This document shows, piece after piece, positions 43,098-54,510 of a stretch of 64,000 nucleotides of DNA; within the stretch, counting starts at the first letter, position 1; each line of letters begins with the position of its first letter. Made by a program: the position numbers and the translations under genes. Location: positions 131,344,522 through 131,408,521 of the forward strand of contig NC_089490.1 in assembly GCF_036850765.1 (NCBI RefSeq), read 5' to 3'. The notes below the pieces were generated by a model. That model searched no databases. It saw nothing but the letters and a program-made list of their open reading frames with translations, and was not told the origin of the DNA. This DNA comes from Saccopteryx bilineata (taxonomy: Eukaryota; Chordata; Mammalia; Chiroptera; Emballonuridae).

Positions 43098-43497
43098 TGC
43101 TCAGTAGGTTAGAGCATCGTCTTTTTTTTTTTCAATTTTTATTTATTTTTTATTTATTCAATTTTTTAGAGAGGAGAGGGAGAGAGAGAGAGAGAGAGGA
43201 GAGACAGAGAGAGAGAAGGGAGAGGAGCTGGAAGCATCAACTCCCATATGTGCCTTGACCAGGCAAGCCCAGGGTTTTGAACCGACGACCTCAGCATTTC
43301 CAGGTCGACGCTTTATCCACTGGGCCACCACAGGTCAGGCTAGAGCATCGTCTTGATGAGCCAAGGTTGCGGGTCCAATTCCAGGTCAGGGCACACACAA
43401 GAGTCAATCAGTGAATACATAAATAAGTGAAACAAGTTTATCTCTTTCTCTCTGCCTTCCTTTGTCTCTCTAAAAAATCAATAAATAAACATTTTAA
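43098..43497 (+). mobile_element. SINE family D split by a family C SINE
   Basis: D text at 43098-43125 resumes at 43339 (GGTTGCGGGTCCAATTCC) and runs to the AAATCAATAAATAAAC tail. Confidence 0.8.
43126..43338 (-). mobile_element. SINE family C inside a D SINE
   Basis: Duplication AGAGCATCGTCTT on both sides; head at 43338. Confidence 0.92.
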
Positions 43498-43707
43498 ATG
43501 TCCAATGACAGTATCTACCTTTGCCCTAAGAAAACCAACAGACCCATTTCATCTTGGTACTACCAATAATAGGAGTGGCCACTTCCTCCTCCCAGCTTGA
43601 GCCCCACTTTCATCTAGAACTCCTCCAACCTTCAAGGCTACTCCTGCTCCACCTCTTCCATCTTCCACAGGCTCTTCTTCTGCCTGACAGCTAACATCAT
43701 GATTCTT

Positions 43708-44082
43708 TTTCTTTTTTGTGTGTGTATTTTTCTGAAGTTGGAAACGGGGAGGCAGTCAGACAGACTCCCACATGCACCCCACCGGGATCCACCCGGCATG
43801 CCCACCAGGAGGCGATGCTCTGCCCATCTGGGGCGTCGCTCTGTTGCAACCAGAGCCATTCTAGAACCTTAGGCAGAGGCCACAGAGCCATCCTCAGTGC
43901 CCGGGCTAACTCTGCTCCAATGGAGCTTTGGCTGTGGGAGGGGAAGAGAGAGACAGAGAGGAAGGAGAGGAGGAGGGGTGGAGAAGCAGATGGGCGCTTC
44001 TCTGTGTGCCCTGGCTGGGAATCGAACCCAGGACTCCTGCATGCCAGGCCGACGCTCTACCGCTGAGCCAATCGGCCAGGGC
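43708..44082 (-). mobile_element. SINE family A
   Basis: Perfect 17-bp duplication CTAACATCATGATTCTT at 43691-43707 and 44083-44099. Confidence 0.95.
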
Positions 44083-44331
44083 CTAACATCATGATTCTTA
44101 AAAAAGAAAAACAAAGTTGGAGGACTCACACTTTCCCATTTCAAGTTTAATACAAAGCTTACAAAGCTACATTAAGTAAAACTCTGTGTTTTGGGCATAA
44201 GAATAGACATTTAACCAATGGAATAGAATTGAGAGTCCAGAAATAAACCCATACATCTATTGCCAGTTGATTTTGGACAGTGGTGCCAAGTCCATTCAAT
44301 GGGGGGGAGATAGTGTCTAAGACATGCTGGA

Positions 44332-44528
44332 CCCTGGCTGCATAGCTCAGTTGGTTGGAGTATCTTCTTGCTGCCCCAAGGATGTGGGTTTGATTTCTGG
44401 TCAGGACATATACAGGTACCAACCAGTGAATGCATGGATGAGTGAAACAACAAATTGATTATTCTCCTTCTTCCTCTCTCTGTCACCCCCTTTCTCTCTT
44501 GTTCTCTCAAAAATTAATTAATTAATAA
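44332..44528 (+). mobile_element. SINE family D
   Basis: ACCCTGGCTGCATAGCTCAG head, CT-rich tail, AATTAATTAATTAATAAC end. Confidence 0.86.
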
Positions 44529-44841
44529 CAAATGGCATTGGGACAACTGAATTTCCACATGCAAAGAAAATGAAACTGGACCCCTACCACATACAAGAAT
44601 TAACTGAATATGGATAAACAACCTAAATATAAGAACTAAAGCCATTAAATTCATAGAAGAAAGCATTTGGGTAAATCATTATGACAACTCACTTGGCAAT
44701 AGATTTTAGATAAGGAATCAAAAACACAGCCTAAAAATTTTTTTAATAAATTAATTGGACTTCATCAAAATGCAAAAGCTTTGTGCATGAAAGGATATTA
44801 TCAAAAAGGTGAAAAGAAAGCCTACTAAATAGGAGAAAATA

Positions 44842-45240
44842 GGCCCTGGCCGGTTGGCTCAGCGGTAGAGCGTCGGCCTGGCATGCGGGGGACCCGGGTT
44901 TGATTCCCGGCCAGGGCACATGGGAGAAGCGCCCATTTGCTTCTCCACCCCTCCCTCCCTCCTTCCTCTCTGTCTCTCTCTTCCCCTCCCGCAGCCGAGG
45001 CTCCATTGGAGCAGGGATGGCCCGGGCACTGGGGATGGCTCCTTGGCCTCTGCCCCAGGCTCTAGAGTGGCTCTGGTCGCCGCAGAGCAACACCCCGGAG
45101 GGGCAGAGCATCGCCCCCTGGTGGGAAGAGCGTTGCCCCTGGTGGGCGTGCCGGGTGGATCCCGGTCGAGCGCATGCGGGAGTCTGTCTGACTGTCTCTC
45201 CCCATTTCCAGCTTCAGAAAAAAATACAAAAAAAAAAAAA
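44842..45240 (+). mobile_element. SINE family A inside L1
   Basis: Duplication AGGAGAAAATA at 44831-44841 and 45241-45251; nearly consensus, CpG-rich. Confidence 0.95.
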
Positions 45241-45371
45241 AGGAGAAAATATTTGAAATTAAATATTTGATAAGGATTTAGAACCTAGAATAGAAAAAGA
45301 ACTCCTGCAACTCAACAACAACTCCACTCAACTCAAAAAGACATACAACTCAGTTTAAAAATGGGCATAAG

Positions 45372-45753
45372 GCCTAACCAGGCAGTGGTGCAGTGGATAG
45401 AGTATCAGACTGGGATGCAGAGGACCCAGGTTCAAAACCCCAAGGTCGCCAGCTTGAGCACGGGGTCGCTGACTTGAGTGTGGGATCATAAACATGATGT
45501 CATGGTCGCTGGCTTGAGCCCAAAGGTCGCTGGTTTGAAGCCCAAGGTCGCTAGCTTGAACCCAAGGTCACTGGCTTGAGCAAGGGGTCACTTGCTCTGC
45601 TGTAGCCCCTCCCATCAAGGCGCAAGTGAGAAAGCAATCAGTGAACAACTAAGGTGCCCTAACGAAGAATTGATGCTTCTCATCTCTCTCCCTTCCTGTC
45701 TGTCTGTCCCTATCTGCCCCTCTCTCAGTCTCTCTCTCTGTCACACACACAAA
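45372..45753 (+). mobile_element. SINE family B, long form, inside L1
   Basis: Duplication AAAATGGGCATAAG on both sides; body with five GGTCGCTGGCTTGAGCCCAA-type repeats. Confidence 0.93.
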
Positions 45754-46175
45754 AAAATGGGCATAAGACTTGAATAGACATTTCTCCAAAGATAATCTAT
45801 GAGTGTCCGATAAGTATATGAAAAGAGGCTCAACATTACCAGTCATTAGGTAAATGCACATCAAAATCAAATGTGGTAATACTTCCACACCTTCTAGGAT
45901 AGCTGTAATTTTTAAAAATGAACAAGTATTGGTGAGGATGTGGAGAAATGAGAATTCTCATACATTGCTAGTTGGAACGTAAAATGGTACAGCTACTGTA
46001 GACTATAGTGTGATATTTTCTCAAAAAGCTAGACAACAAATTACTATATGATCCAGCAGCTCCACTCCTAGGTGTAGATCAAAAGAATTGAAAGCAGGTA
46101 CTCAAACAGTACTTGTGTGCTCATGTTCACAGCAGGATTATTTACAACAGCCAAAAGATTGAAAAACCTAAGTGT

Positions 46176-46562
46176 GGCCCTGGCCAGTTGGCTCAGTGGT
46201 AGGGCGTCGGCCTGGCGTGTGGAAGTCCTGGGTTCGATTCCCGGCCAGGGCACACAGGAGAAGCGCCCATCTGCTTCTCCACCCCTCCCCCTCTCCTTCC
46301 TCTCTGTCTCTCTCTTCCCCTCCCACAGCCAAGGCTCCATTGGAGCAGAGATGGCCCGGACGCTGGGGATGGCTCCATGGCCTCTACCTCAGGCGCTAGA
46401 GTGGCTCTGGTCATAACAGAGCGACACCCCGGATGGGCAGAGCATCGCCTCCTGGTGGGCGTGCTGGGTGGATCCCGGTCGGGCACATGCGGGAGTCTGT
46501 CTGACTGCCTCCCCGTTTCCAGCTTCAGAAAAATATAAAAAAATAAAAAATAAAAATAAAAG
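46176..46562 (+). mobile_element. SINE family A inside L1
   Basis: Duplication AAAAACCTAAGTG, right copy at 46563-46575. Confidence 0.95.
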
Positions 46563-46610
46563 AAAAACCTAAGTGCCCATTGACAGATTAGTGAATAAAA
46601 AAACAAACAC

Positions 46611-46820
46611 CTGACCGGTGGTGTCGCAGAGGATGGAGCATTGACATGGAACACTGGGGTTGCTGGTTTGACACCCTGGCCTTGCCCAGTCAAGTCACAT
46701 AAAACAAGAATGCAACGAACAGCTAAAGTGAAGCAACTATGAGTTGATAATTCTTGCTCCCCCAACCCCATCTCTCTTCTCTCTGTAAAATCAATAAATA
46801 AAATTTTTTTTAAAAAAAAG
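46611..46820 (+). mobile_element. SINE family C-like
   Basis: CCTGACCGGTGGTGTCGCAG head, tail AAAATCAATAAATAAAATT; flanked by AACAAACAC repeats. Confidence 0.82.
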
Positions 46821-47010
46821 GAACAAACACACACAATAGAATATCATTCAGCCATAAAAAGGAATGAATTTTTGATATTAGCAACAACATGGGTGAACCA
46901 TGAGCACATTGTGCTCAGTGAAATAAGCCAGACACAATCAGACAAATATTATGTGATTCCACTTATATGAGTATCTAGAATAGGCAAATTCAGAGACAGA
47001 AGTAGAATGG

Positions 47011-48231
47011 AGTGATGTCAGAGCAATGGCAGACTGAGAAATCACCTGGATCACTCACCTTGAAATGTTACAATTTGAACAGCTGTAACTCAGCAAAGGA
47101 ACCTGAGCTGGGTGCACAGGGACATCTGCATTGAAACATCTAATGGTGGGGTGAGGGGGAGATAAAGACACAGCCCCAATACTCAACACTAGCAGTGGGG
47201 CTCCTAAGAGGGGAGAAATCCAGTGTGTCTGGGTTTCCTCCTGCCAGAAGTGGAGAGATTGGAGGGCCATGCTCAGGAGTTAAAAACCAGGGTTGAGTAC
47301 AGGGACAGGGCAGAAACTGAAACACTGCTGGTGCTCCCAGGATCTGCCCACAGCCCACACTTGGGACAAACAAAGGGAAACACAAGCTGCTGTGACCCCT
47401 CCAGCCTCCTAGATATTGCCCCCCTCTGCCCATAACATTGGGGTGCAGAGAACTAACTCTGCAGAACTGTTCCCCCTGAAGAATAGGGGTACTCTCTGTT
47501 TAGTACCCGGTCTGTTGGGAAACAGGGAATAAGGTTCAGCACCAAACTTAGATCACCATTACCAGGAGGGAAGAGCAAAGAAGGCAGAAAAGCCCTCTTA
47601 GCTCACCCTGCCCCCATCAGGGCTGCAGCATCACAGCAGGAGTCAGCCAGAGGATGCATAGACCTAAAAACCTATAACCCAGCACCACCTATTGGAAAAT
47701 AATAGAAAACCCTCTTGTAAATAAAGAAATAATAAAGAAAGAACAACTCACACATGCCAGCTAGGCAGAAAAGGAATCCATCGAATACAATGAATAACCA
47801 AAAAAAGGCACAGTTCAGAAAAGAAATGAAAAATCTCCAGAAAGCAATTTCAATCACATGGAAACTTGAAATATAAACAACAGAGAATTCAAAATTGAAG
47901 TTCTGAAAATACTCGAGATGTGAGAAATCACTGATAGGCAATTTAATGCACTCAGATAAATTAATGAACAAAATGAGTACTTCACCAAAGAGGTTAAAAC
48001 TTCAGAAAAGAACCAAATAGAAATTTTGGAGATAACTCAATATACAAACTGAAATATGAACTAACAAGTATAACTAATAGAACTGGCCAGATAGAGGATA
48101 GAATCGGTGACATGAATACAGGCAACTAGAGATGATACAGAGAAAAGAAGAGACTCGAAAATTTTTAAAAATTATAGAGTTCTACAAGAATTGTCTGACA
48201 CCATCAGAAAGAGCAATATAAGAATAATGGG
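47011..48231 (+). mobile_element. L1 5' part (5'UTR and start of ORF1), 3'-truncated
   Basis: Begins AGTGATGTCAGAGCAATGGC and passes through the purine/CA-rich L1 5'UTR text into ORF1-like sequence near 47790-48170 (coiled-coil region, AAAAATCTCCAGAAAGCAAT). ORF2 is absent. No open frame of length remains. Confidence 0.6.
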
Positions 48232-48403
48232 ACCCTGACTGGATAGCTTGGTTGGTTGGAGAATCATGCTGAAGCACAGAGGTTGTCGGTTCGATCCCTG
48301 GTCAGGGCACATGCAGGAGCAGATCAATGTTCCTGTCTCTCTTTCTCCTTTCCTCTCTCTAAAATCAATAAAATAAACATTTTTTTAAATTTAAAAAAAA
48401 AAG
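48232..48403 (+). mobile_element. SINE family D
   Basis: ACCCTGACTGGATAGCTTGG head, GGTTCGATCCCTGGTCAGGG B box; AAGAATAATKGG flanks. Confidence 0.86.
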
Positions 48404-48418
48404 AAAAGAATAATTGGG

Positions 48419-48770
48419 GGCCCTAGCTGGTTGGCTCGTCAGTAGAGTATCAGCCCAGCATGTGGAAGTTCCGGGTTCAATTCCTGGTCAGGGCACACAG
48501 AAGTAACCATCTGCTTCTTTCTCTCTCCCTCTCCCTCTCTCTCCCTCTTCTCCTCCCACAGCTAATGGCTCAATTTGTTTGAGCATTGGTCCTGGGTGCT
48601 AAGGATAGCTCTTTGGTCTGAGTATGGGCTCCAGGTACTGAGGATAGCTGAGTTGATTTGAGCATCAGCCCCAGATGAGGGTTGTTAGGTGGATCTTGGT
48701 CGGGGTGCATGTGGGAATCTGTCTCTCTATCTCCCCACCTCTCACTTAATTAATTTAAAATTTTTTAAAA
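48419..48770 (+). mobile_element. SINE A2
   Basis: GGGCCCTAGCTGGTTGGCTC head, GGGTTCAATTCCTGGTCAGG, diverged A-like 3' part. Confidence 0.85.
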
Positions 48771-49081
48771 GCCAAAGCTGCAATGCCTTTTAAGATCTAG
48801 CATCAGACTAGCCCAGCATCAGCTGAGTCATTGCGTTGGTAAGAACAAGTGAGAAAGCCAACTCAGACTTAAGTGATGGGGAAACAACCTCCATCTTTTC
48901 ATAGGAGAGCCACAAATATTATCATCTTATTTGCTCTCTATGAGACAAGTATGAGTTCTAACTCACATTAATCAATATTCACAAGTGAATTTTGAGTCCA
49001 AAGTTTAACCGAGAAAAAATTTTTGATTGTGCTAAAATGTGTTAATGGCTAAACACTGAGAGGAAAAAAGAAGTCTTTTAA
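48771..49081. other. Non-coding DNA
   Basis: Nothing recognised. Confidence 0.5.
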
Positions 49082-49283
49082 CTGCCCTGGCTGAGTAGCT
49101 CAGTTGGTTAGAGTGTTGTCCTGACATGCCAAGGTTGTAGGTTCAATCCCCAGTCAGGGCACATACAAGGAGCAACCAGTGAGTGCATAAATAAGTGGAA
49201 CAACAAATCAGTGTTTCTCTCTCTTTCTCTCTCACTCCCTTCCTCTCTCTCTCAAATCAATAAATAAAACTTTTTTTTGTTTT
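49082..49283 (+). mobile_element. SINE family D
   Basis: GCCCTGGCTGAGTAGCTCAG head, GGTTCAATCCCCAGTCAGGG, CT-rich tail. Confidence 0.88.
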
Positions 49284-49943
49284 TGTTTTTTAATTAAATA
49301 TGCAAAACTTGACTCTGAAGAAATGACAACCACAAAAAATTCAGTGATAGAACTGACAGTTGGTAAAAAGTGGACAAAGAGTCTCACTGATGAATCAAAT
49401 GTTTACTGCAAATACATGAGAAAAAAAATGTGCCTGATAAAAATGATTTTAGTGAAGTAAAAATGAACTTTGAGAAAATTTTGGGAATCGTTTAACCACA
49501 CTGAATAGAAAAGTGATCCAGGAATCTAATTAGCTAAATGCAGTTTATGATTCAAAAGTCCTTCCCAACAAAAATTTGTTGGATTTTTTTTCTCACTGTG
49601 CTTATAAAACTGGAATCAAAGCGTCCCCAGAATAAAACCATCTGTTGTGTGAAAATGGTAGTATAAGAATGAAAGGGTCAAACATCCTGTGCACTTTCCT
49701 GCACAGGATATTTTTGTTTGATTTTATTATTTGACTTTATTCTCCAGACACCAGATAGTCCTATCTCCCAAAGTCCCAGAAACAAACTGGTTATGACCTC
49801 TTTCTGGAGGACTCTGGATCCCGCCCAGGCTTATACCTCCGCAGTTCCCTCTGTCTCCCACATCCTGGCTACCAGTCCAAGTTTTTCTGTTCCTCCAAAG
49901 TTGTGGCTCACACCAAACTGTTCTTCACTGACAGGAAACATCT
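49284..49943. other. Non-coding DNA with one perfect hairpin
   Basis: ATCCTGTGCA and TGCACAGGAT (49684-49709) form a 10-bp perfect stem with a 6-base loop. No gene seen. Confidence 0.5.
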
Positions 49944-49956
49944 AGAAATAAGGGCA

Positions 49957-50280
49957 GCCTGACCAGGCGGTGGCGCAAAGGATAGAGTGTAGGACTGGGA
50001 TGAAGAGGACCCAGGTTCAAGACCCCGAGCTCGCCAGCTTGAGCACGGGCTCATCTGGTTTGAACAAAAGCTCACCAGCTTGGACCCAAGGTCACTGGCT
50101 CGAGCAAGGGGCTACTGGGTCTGCTGAAGGCCCACGGTCAAGGCACATATGAGAAAGTAATCAATAAACAACTACGGTGTCGCAATGAAAAACTGATGAT
50201 TGATGCTTCTCATTTCTCTCCGTTCCTGTCTGTCTCTCTCTCTCTGTGTCCCTGTAAAAAAAAAAAGAAAAGAAAAGAAA
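49957..50280 (+). mobile_element. SINE family B, short form
   Basis: Duplication AGAAATAAGGGCA at 49944-49956 and 50281-50293. Confidence 0.94.
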
Positions 50281-50582
50281 AGAAATAAGGGCAATTCCTG
50301 AGACTTTGACCGGTATGATGGCTCCTCAGTCCTCCACACTCAGGGATTGTCCCTTGCTGGTTCCTTGGCCATCGCCACATCCTCATGTCACCCTTGCCCT
50401 CCTTACTCAAGACTCTGCGTCCCATCTCCAATCATGACCACAGGGATCTGTGACACCCCCCTGGCCCATCCAGAAATCAGGGGACAATGTTCATAAATTC
50501 ATTTCAGCTTTAACTCACCAAATCCAAGTCATCTTATAACTTTGTCAGGACTACAGAATGCCCAGCATATAAACTGACTTTT

Positions 50583-51319
50583 TTTTTTTTTTGACAGGAA
50601 GTAGGATTTATTAGTGTGCATAAGGTGGGGCAGCGCCAAAGACTCTTATAAGTACAGGGCCTGACATTTGTCCAGAGGACCATGATTAGTGATGTACTTG
50701 ACCCGAGAGCTATCTAGGACAAGCTGCTTTTCAGCCACTATGTCTTCAAACTAATCTGCTTTAAACTTAGTAAAGCCCCACTTCCTAGAGATGTGGATCT
50801 TCTGGCGGCAGGGGAACTTGTACTTGGCTCTGTGTAGGGCCTCCATCACATGTTCCTTGCTCTGTAGCATGGCAAGGATGGTCATAATGACTTGGCCAGT
50901 GTGGACCCTGGCCACTGTGCCCTGGGGCTTTCCAAAGACACCCCTCATACCTATCTGGAGCCTGTCAGCACCAGCACAGGGCAACATCTTGTTGATGTGG
51001 ATGACATGGGAGGGGTGGAGCCACACTGGAATGTGAAAGCCATCTTTGCCACAGCCTTTCACCATGTGCTTGTTGGCACAAATACAGGCAGTTTCCAGGG
51101 CTTCAGAGGAGTTGCTTATATTCATCTGACACCACGTGGCCACAGAGTGGGAACTTGTCCACTTTTGCCTTCTTCCACCCCACATCAAAGATGTGAATCG
51201 TGGCATCAGGGACACCTTAGCAGAAGCGAGACTTTAGGACCAGCTTGTTCTTACAATACCGGTAAAAGCGGGTGGGGCGGAGGCCCATGATCTTCAATGG
51301 CACCCCGAAGAGAAAGGGT
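50583..51319 (-). pseudogene. RPL10: RPL10 processed pseudogene
   Basis: Intronless minus-strand copy of the ribosomal protein L10 (uL16) mRNA: start codon at 51288, M-G-L-R-P start, then recognisable blocks such as [12 protein letters not shown] and [10 protein letters not shown] in the frame 51215-50751, and a 3' part down to about 50620. It has an in-frame TAA early (near codon 24), another stop at 50751 and a poly-A tail (T-run 50579-50592). Flanks AARCTGACTTTT on both sides are a target duplication. Expected product would be 214 residues; this copy cannot make it. Confidence 0.95.
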
Positions 51320-51342
51320 AAGCTGACTTTTAAAGGAGGGAT

Positions 51343-51505
51343 AGCCTGTGGCGGTATAATTCGGTTAGTTAGAGCATTGTCCCAAAGTGCAGATGTTGCC
51401 AGTTTGATACCTGCTCAGAGCACATACAGGAACAGATGTTCCTGTCTCTCTCCTCTCCCTTCTTCTCTCTAAAATCAATAAGCATTTTTAAAAATAAATA
51501 AATAA
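51343..51505 (+). mobile_element. SINE family D
   Basis: AGCCTGTGGCGGTATAATTC diverged head, AAATCAATAAGC tail; TAAAGGAGGG flanks on both sides. Confidence 0.7.
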
Positions 51506-51551
51506 AGGAGGGAGGTAAAGATCTGTTCTTTCAAAAGAAATAAGAAAGAGA

Positions 51552-51806
51552 GCCTGACCAGGTGGGGGTGCAGTGGACACAGCATCGGACTGGGACGCGG
51601 AGGATCCAGGTTCGAAACCCTGAGGTCACAGGCTTGAGCGCAGGCTCACCAGCTTGAGCAAGGGGTTGCTGGCTTTAGCATAGGATCATAGACATGACCC
51701 CATGGTTGCTGGCTTGAGCCCAAAGGTCACTGGCTTGAGACCAAGGTTGCTGGTTTGAGCAAGGGGTCAGTCATTCTGCTGTAGCCCCCTGGTCAAGGCA
51801 CATATT
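51552..51806 (+). mobile_element. SINE family B, 3'-truncated
   Basis: Head and five body repeats, then stops at GGTCAAGGCACATAT without tail. Confidence 0.87.
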
Positions 51807-52680
51807 ATTTTTACCACCTGAATTTTTAGAAATGTTTTGGGCTTTTCTTAACAGTTCCAGAATTTTCATAGATAACAACATAGACAGTAAGAGAGGGAGA
51901 CAGAAAAGACATACAGAGGCAGAGGGAGAGTAGAGACAATAGCAGAGAGAGTGTAGATAGGGACAAAATGTAGATAGGACACAGTGTAGAAAGGCAGAGA
52001 AAGATGAACAGAGACAGGGAGCAAAGATTGTCAATCATTGCTCCCCAAACTAGACAGAACTCCCTACTATTTAGAAGGTTGAGATCTAGAAGGTCCTGGA
52101 ACGTTCCACTCTGAATCTCAGCCCTTCTGTACCTAATTTTTTATCCCCATTCTGAATTTATAATGTCACCTCTTGTGACAGGGTCCTTCCTTGTCCCACA
52201 GGGCCCATTTTTGCTAAGTCATTCCCACTGTCAAGTGACTGGCCCTACATAGCCTCCTCAGCTTGAGTGACCCCCCCCCCTTCCTTTCCTTGTTAAAGAG
52301 TCTTGGGCCCACCATTCATTTAATCATTCATTAAACATTATAAGCAGTTCCCATGTATCAGGCCCTTGCTGAACAATGATGGGGACCAGGCGAGACCTGA
52401 TTTAGGGCCTGTATGTTCCCTTAACCCCGGAGCCATCAGTCTGGGGAGGGAGGGGAATAGGAGGGCGGTATAGGCAGTGATAACACAGCTTGATCAGAGC
52501 TTTAATGGGGGAACATAAGGCAGTGTGAGCCTCATACAAGATACTTACCCGGCCAAAATAGATTAGGGCAGGGGACCGGGCTGAGTCATCGGTGAGATGC
52601 CCCACGCCCACCCTCAACAGCCTCGCTCTCAGCATAAAGCCAGGATCAAAGAAAATGTGTTCCATCACCTCTCCTTCACC
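51807..52680. other. Non-coding DNA upstream of the CpG island
   Basis: Unique-looking, with a GA-rich block at 51890-52020 and a possible old relic at 52315-52380 (TCATTCATTAAACATTATAA). Confidence 0.5.
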
Positions 52681-53219
52681 CTTTAGGGATTTCTGGCAAC
52701 GCCCCTCCTCAGACCCAACCCATTAGCCTCTCCCTTATCTGGCCCCGCCCCATCGCAGTTTAGGTCACTCTTTCTAAGCCTCTCCCCTATATCATTCAAT
52801 CTAGGTTTCAAGCGCCACCGCCGGCAGACTAACCGCACACCTATCTCACCATTTGTCACAGAGTGTTACTTCACCGTCCTCCTTCAGTTGTCTTTATAGA
52901 GTCCCAGCAGCTACCGTGGCTTGGTTTGAGGAGCAGATGATAATTTCCAGCTCAGGAAGTCTCGTTATTGGGCAAAAAGCCCGGCTCCGGGCGGGGCTTA
53001 GTGCCAAATACTTGGCTGCCTCAGTCTGGGATCTCAGTCTTCCCCAGGATCACACCCCTTTGTTCTCTCTATTGGCCCTGTCAGATGTTAATCAACAAAG
53101 TTCCACATTTCTATAGGCAAAAGTCTACGTCCTTCACTGCTTCCCTAATTTCAATTCGCCTCTTTCCTCAGAGGTGGCAACCTTTTTGGCCGTAGCCAGG
53201 GCCTGTCTCACAAAGTAGC

Positions 53220-53335
53220 CACAGATTGGCCAAACATCCCGTCACTCTTGATAAGTGGGCGGAGCCAGGGTTACTAGGGGCGGTGAATTGGCTGATTGGG
53301 CCTCGGAGGTGGGGCAGCGGCTCCTGTCAGCCGGT
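53220..53335 (+). promoter_or_regulatory. CpG-island promoter with CCAAT and GC boxes
   Basis: Three inverted CCAAT boxes (ATTGG at 53224, 53287 and 53295) and GC boxes (GGGCGG at about 53257, GGGGCGG at about 53276), no TATA. A YY1-like AAAATGGCAGCGG sits at 53337-53349, near the likely start site. Confidence 0.7.
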
Positions 53336-53489
53336 AAAATGGCAGCGGCGGAGCCCGCGGCGGCAGCGGTTCCCGGGGGCGGCTGAGGGGGTCGAGCCGG
53401 GGCTGCGGGTCTAGCGGCGCGTCGGCGATCAGGCGATGCGGCCCGGGACGGCGAGGCTTGGCACAGCGATGGCGGCGTGCTCGGCGCAG
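53335..53489 (+). other. Predicted first exon of a plus-strand gene (EVI5L by synteny)
   Basis: Ends at a consensus donor CAG|GTAGGG (53489/53490). Contains a 16-codon upstream ORF (53339-53386, M-A-A-A-E-P-A) and ATGs at 53436 and 53469 in phase 0 with the donor, so the exon may be untranslated or code a short start. Human gene order CD209-CLEC4M-EVI5L suggests EVI5L, whose first exon is non-coding as I recall. No coding exon of that gene is inside the window, so the identity rests only on synteny and strand. Confidence 0.5.
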
Positions 53490-54471
53490 GTAGGGAGGCG
53501 GCGTGGGCCGGGCCTCCCGGGCGCCTTCTCAGGCCGGGGGCTCCGCGCTGCGGCCCTCGGGGGCCGGGCAAGACCAGGAGTCCGGCCGCCTCGCCCCGGA
53601 ACCCGCGGTGCGAGCCCTCTACACTCCCAGCACCGACCCTTGCGATCAGCCTCAGGCCGCTTCCTCTGCCTATCCTTTTTCCCGACTTTTCATGGCCCTT
53701 GCGCAGACCCTTCTGGTCCCCCACCTCACCTCCCCCCTCCCCCAGTTCTCCTCAGGCCCGTGACCCCAGCCAAACCTCCTTACTGACCCTTCAGGCCTCC
53801 CCCAGCCCCCGCCTGAGACCTGCCCCCCGCGTTCCCGGACGCCACCCCACTCCTGATCTCTCAGGATCTCTCCCATCTGCAGACCCCTTGCGACCCAGTC
53901 CCTCGTCTCACTTCCCATCTTGTCTCTGGGCCGATACCTGCCCCCGGCCCCAAGGATGCCAGCCTCAGAGCCCTCCCTGCCCCTCCCTTCCGACCCCGGG
54001 ACCCCCGCCTAGCCTCTGTAAATCAGGATTCCTGTCCACAGGCCTACCTTAGCCTGCTGGCTCATCTCCCACCTCCCAGCACTCCTGAAAATCACCCCAG
54101 GGGTTCTCCCAGCCCACTCCAGTAGCTCCACACACACCCCTGATTCTGACTCATTTTGATCCGTGCTTCCTGCAAGTCTACCCTCACCTCCTGCTCAGCG
54201 CTATCCCCAAATTGTTCTGAGCGCTCTCCACACCAGAGACACATCTCTGACTACACGCACATATTCACCTGAGAACCAACAGTTCTCACATGGAGAAACC
54301 CATGAACTAGTTCCCCCCCGCCAAAAAAAAGAAAAAAACCACATACTGACAGGCATTCTGTCACCCAAAACAGTCATTCAGGAGCCGCTGATGTGCACAC
54401 ACAATCAGACACTTGGACCCTTGACATATACAGAGAAACTCAGGACCTCCAACACAGCCCAGGCAATTGGG

Positions 54472-54474
<3 letters not shown>

Positions 54475-54510
<36 letters not shown>
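54475..54510. repeat. (CA)n microsatellite
   Basis: About 16 CA units after GGGATTACA. Confidence 0.95.

Larger units (their letters stand above)
44095..47010 (+). mobile_element. L1 ORF2 C-terminal half to near 3' end, interrupted by SINEs
   Basis: Plus-strand ORF2 text at 44105-44330 (CCAGAAATAAACCCATACAT), 44529-44841, 45252-45371, 45754-46175, 46563-46610 and 46821-47010 (ATAGAATATCATTCAGCCAT, TCAGTGAAATAAGCCAGACA). Old and full of stops. Confidence 0.82.
53220..53610. other. CpG island
   Basis: Dense CpG (for example GCGGCGGAGCCCGCGGCGGC) amid a CpG-poor window. It is the only non-SINE CpG-rich block. Confidence 0.85.

Noticed and set aside
51272..51472. Plus-strand M-G-R-R-P start resembling RPL10
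   Set aside because: It is on the wrong strand; the RPL10 copy is on the minus strand and this frame is coincidence.
53436..54052. Long proline-rich plus-strand frames after the CpG island
   Set aside because: They run through the splice donor at 53490 into C-rich intron; composition alone keeps them open and no domain is seen.
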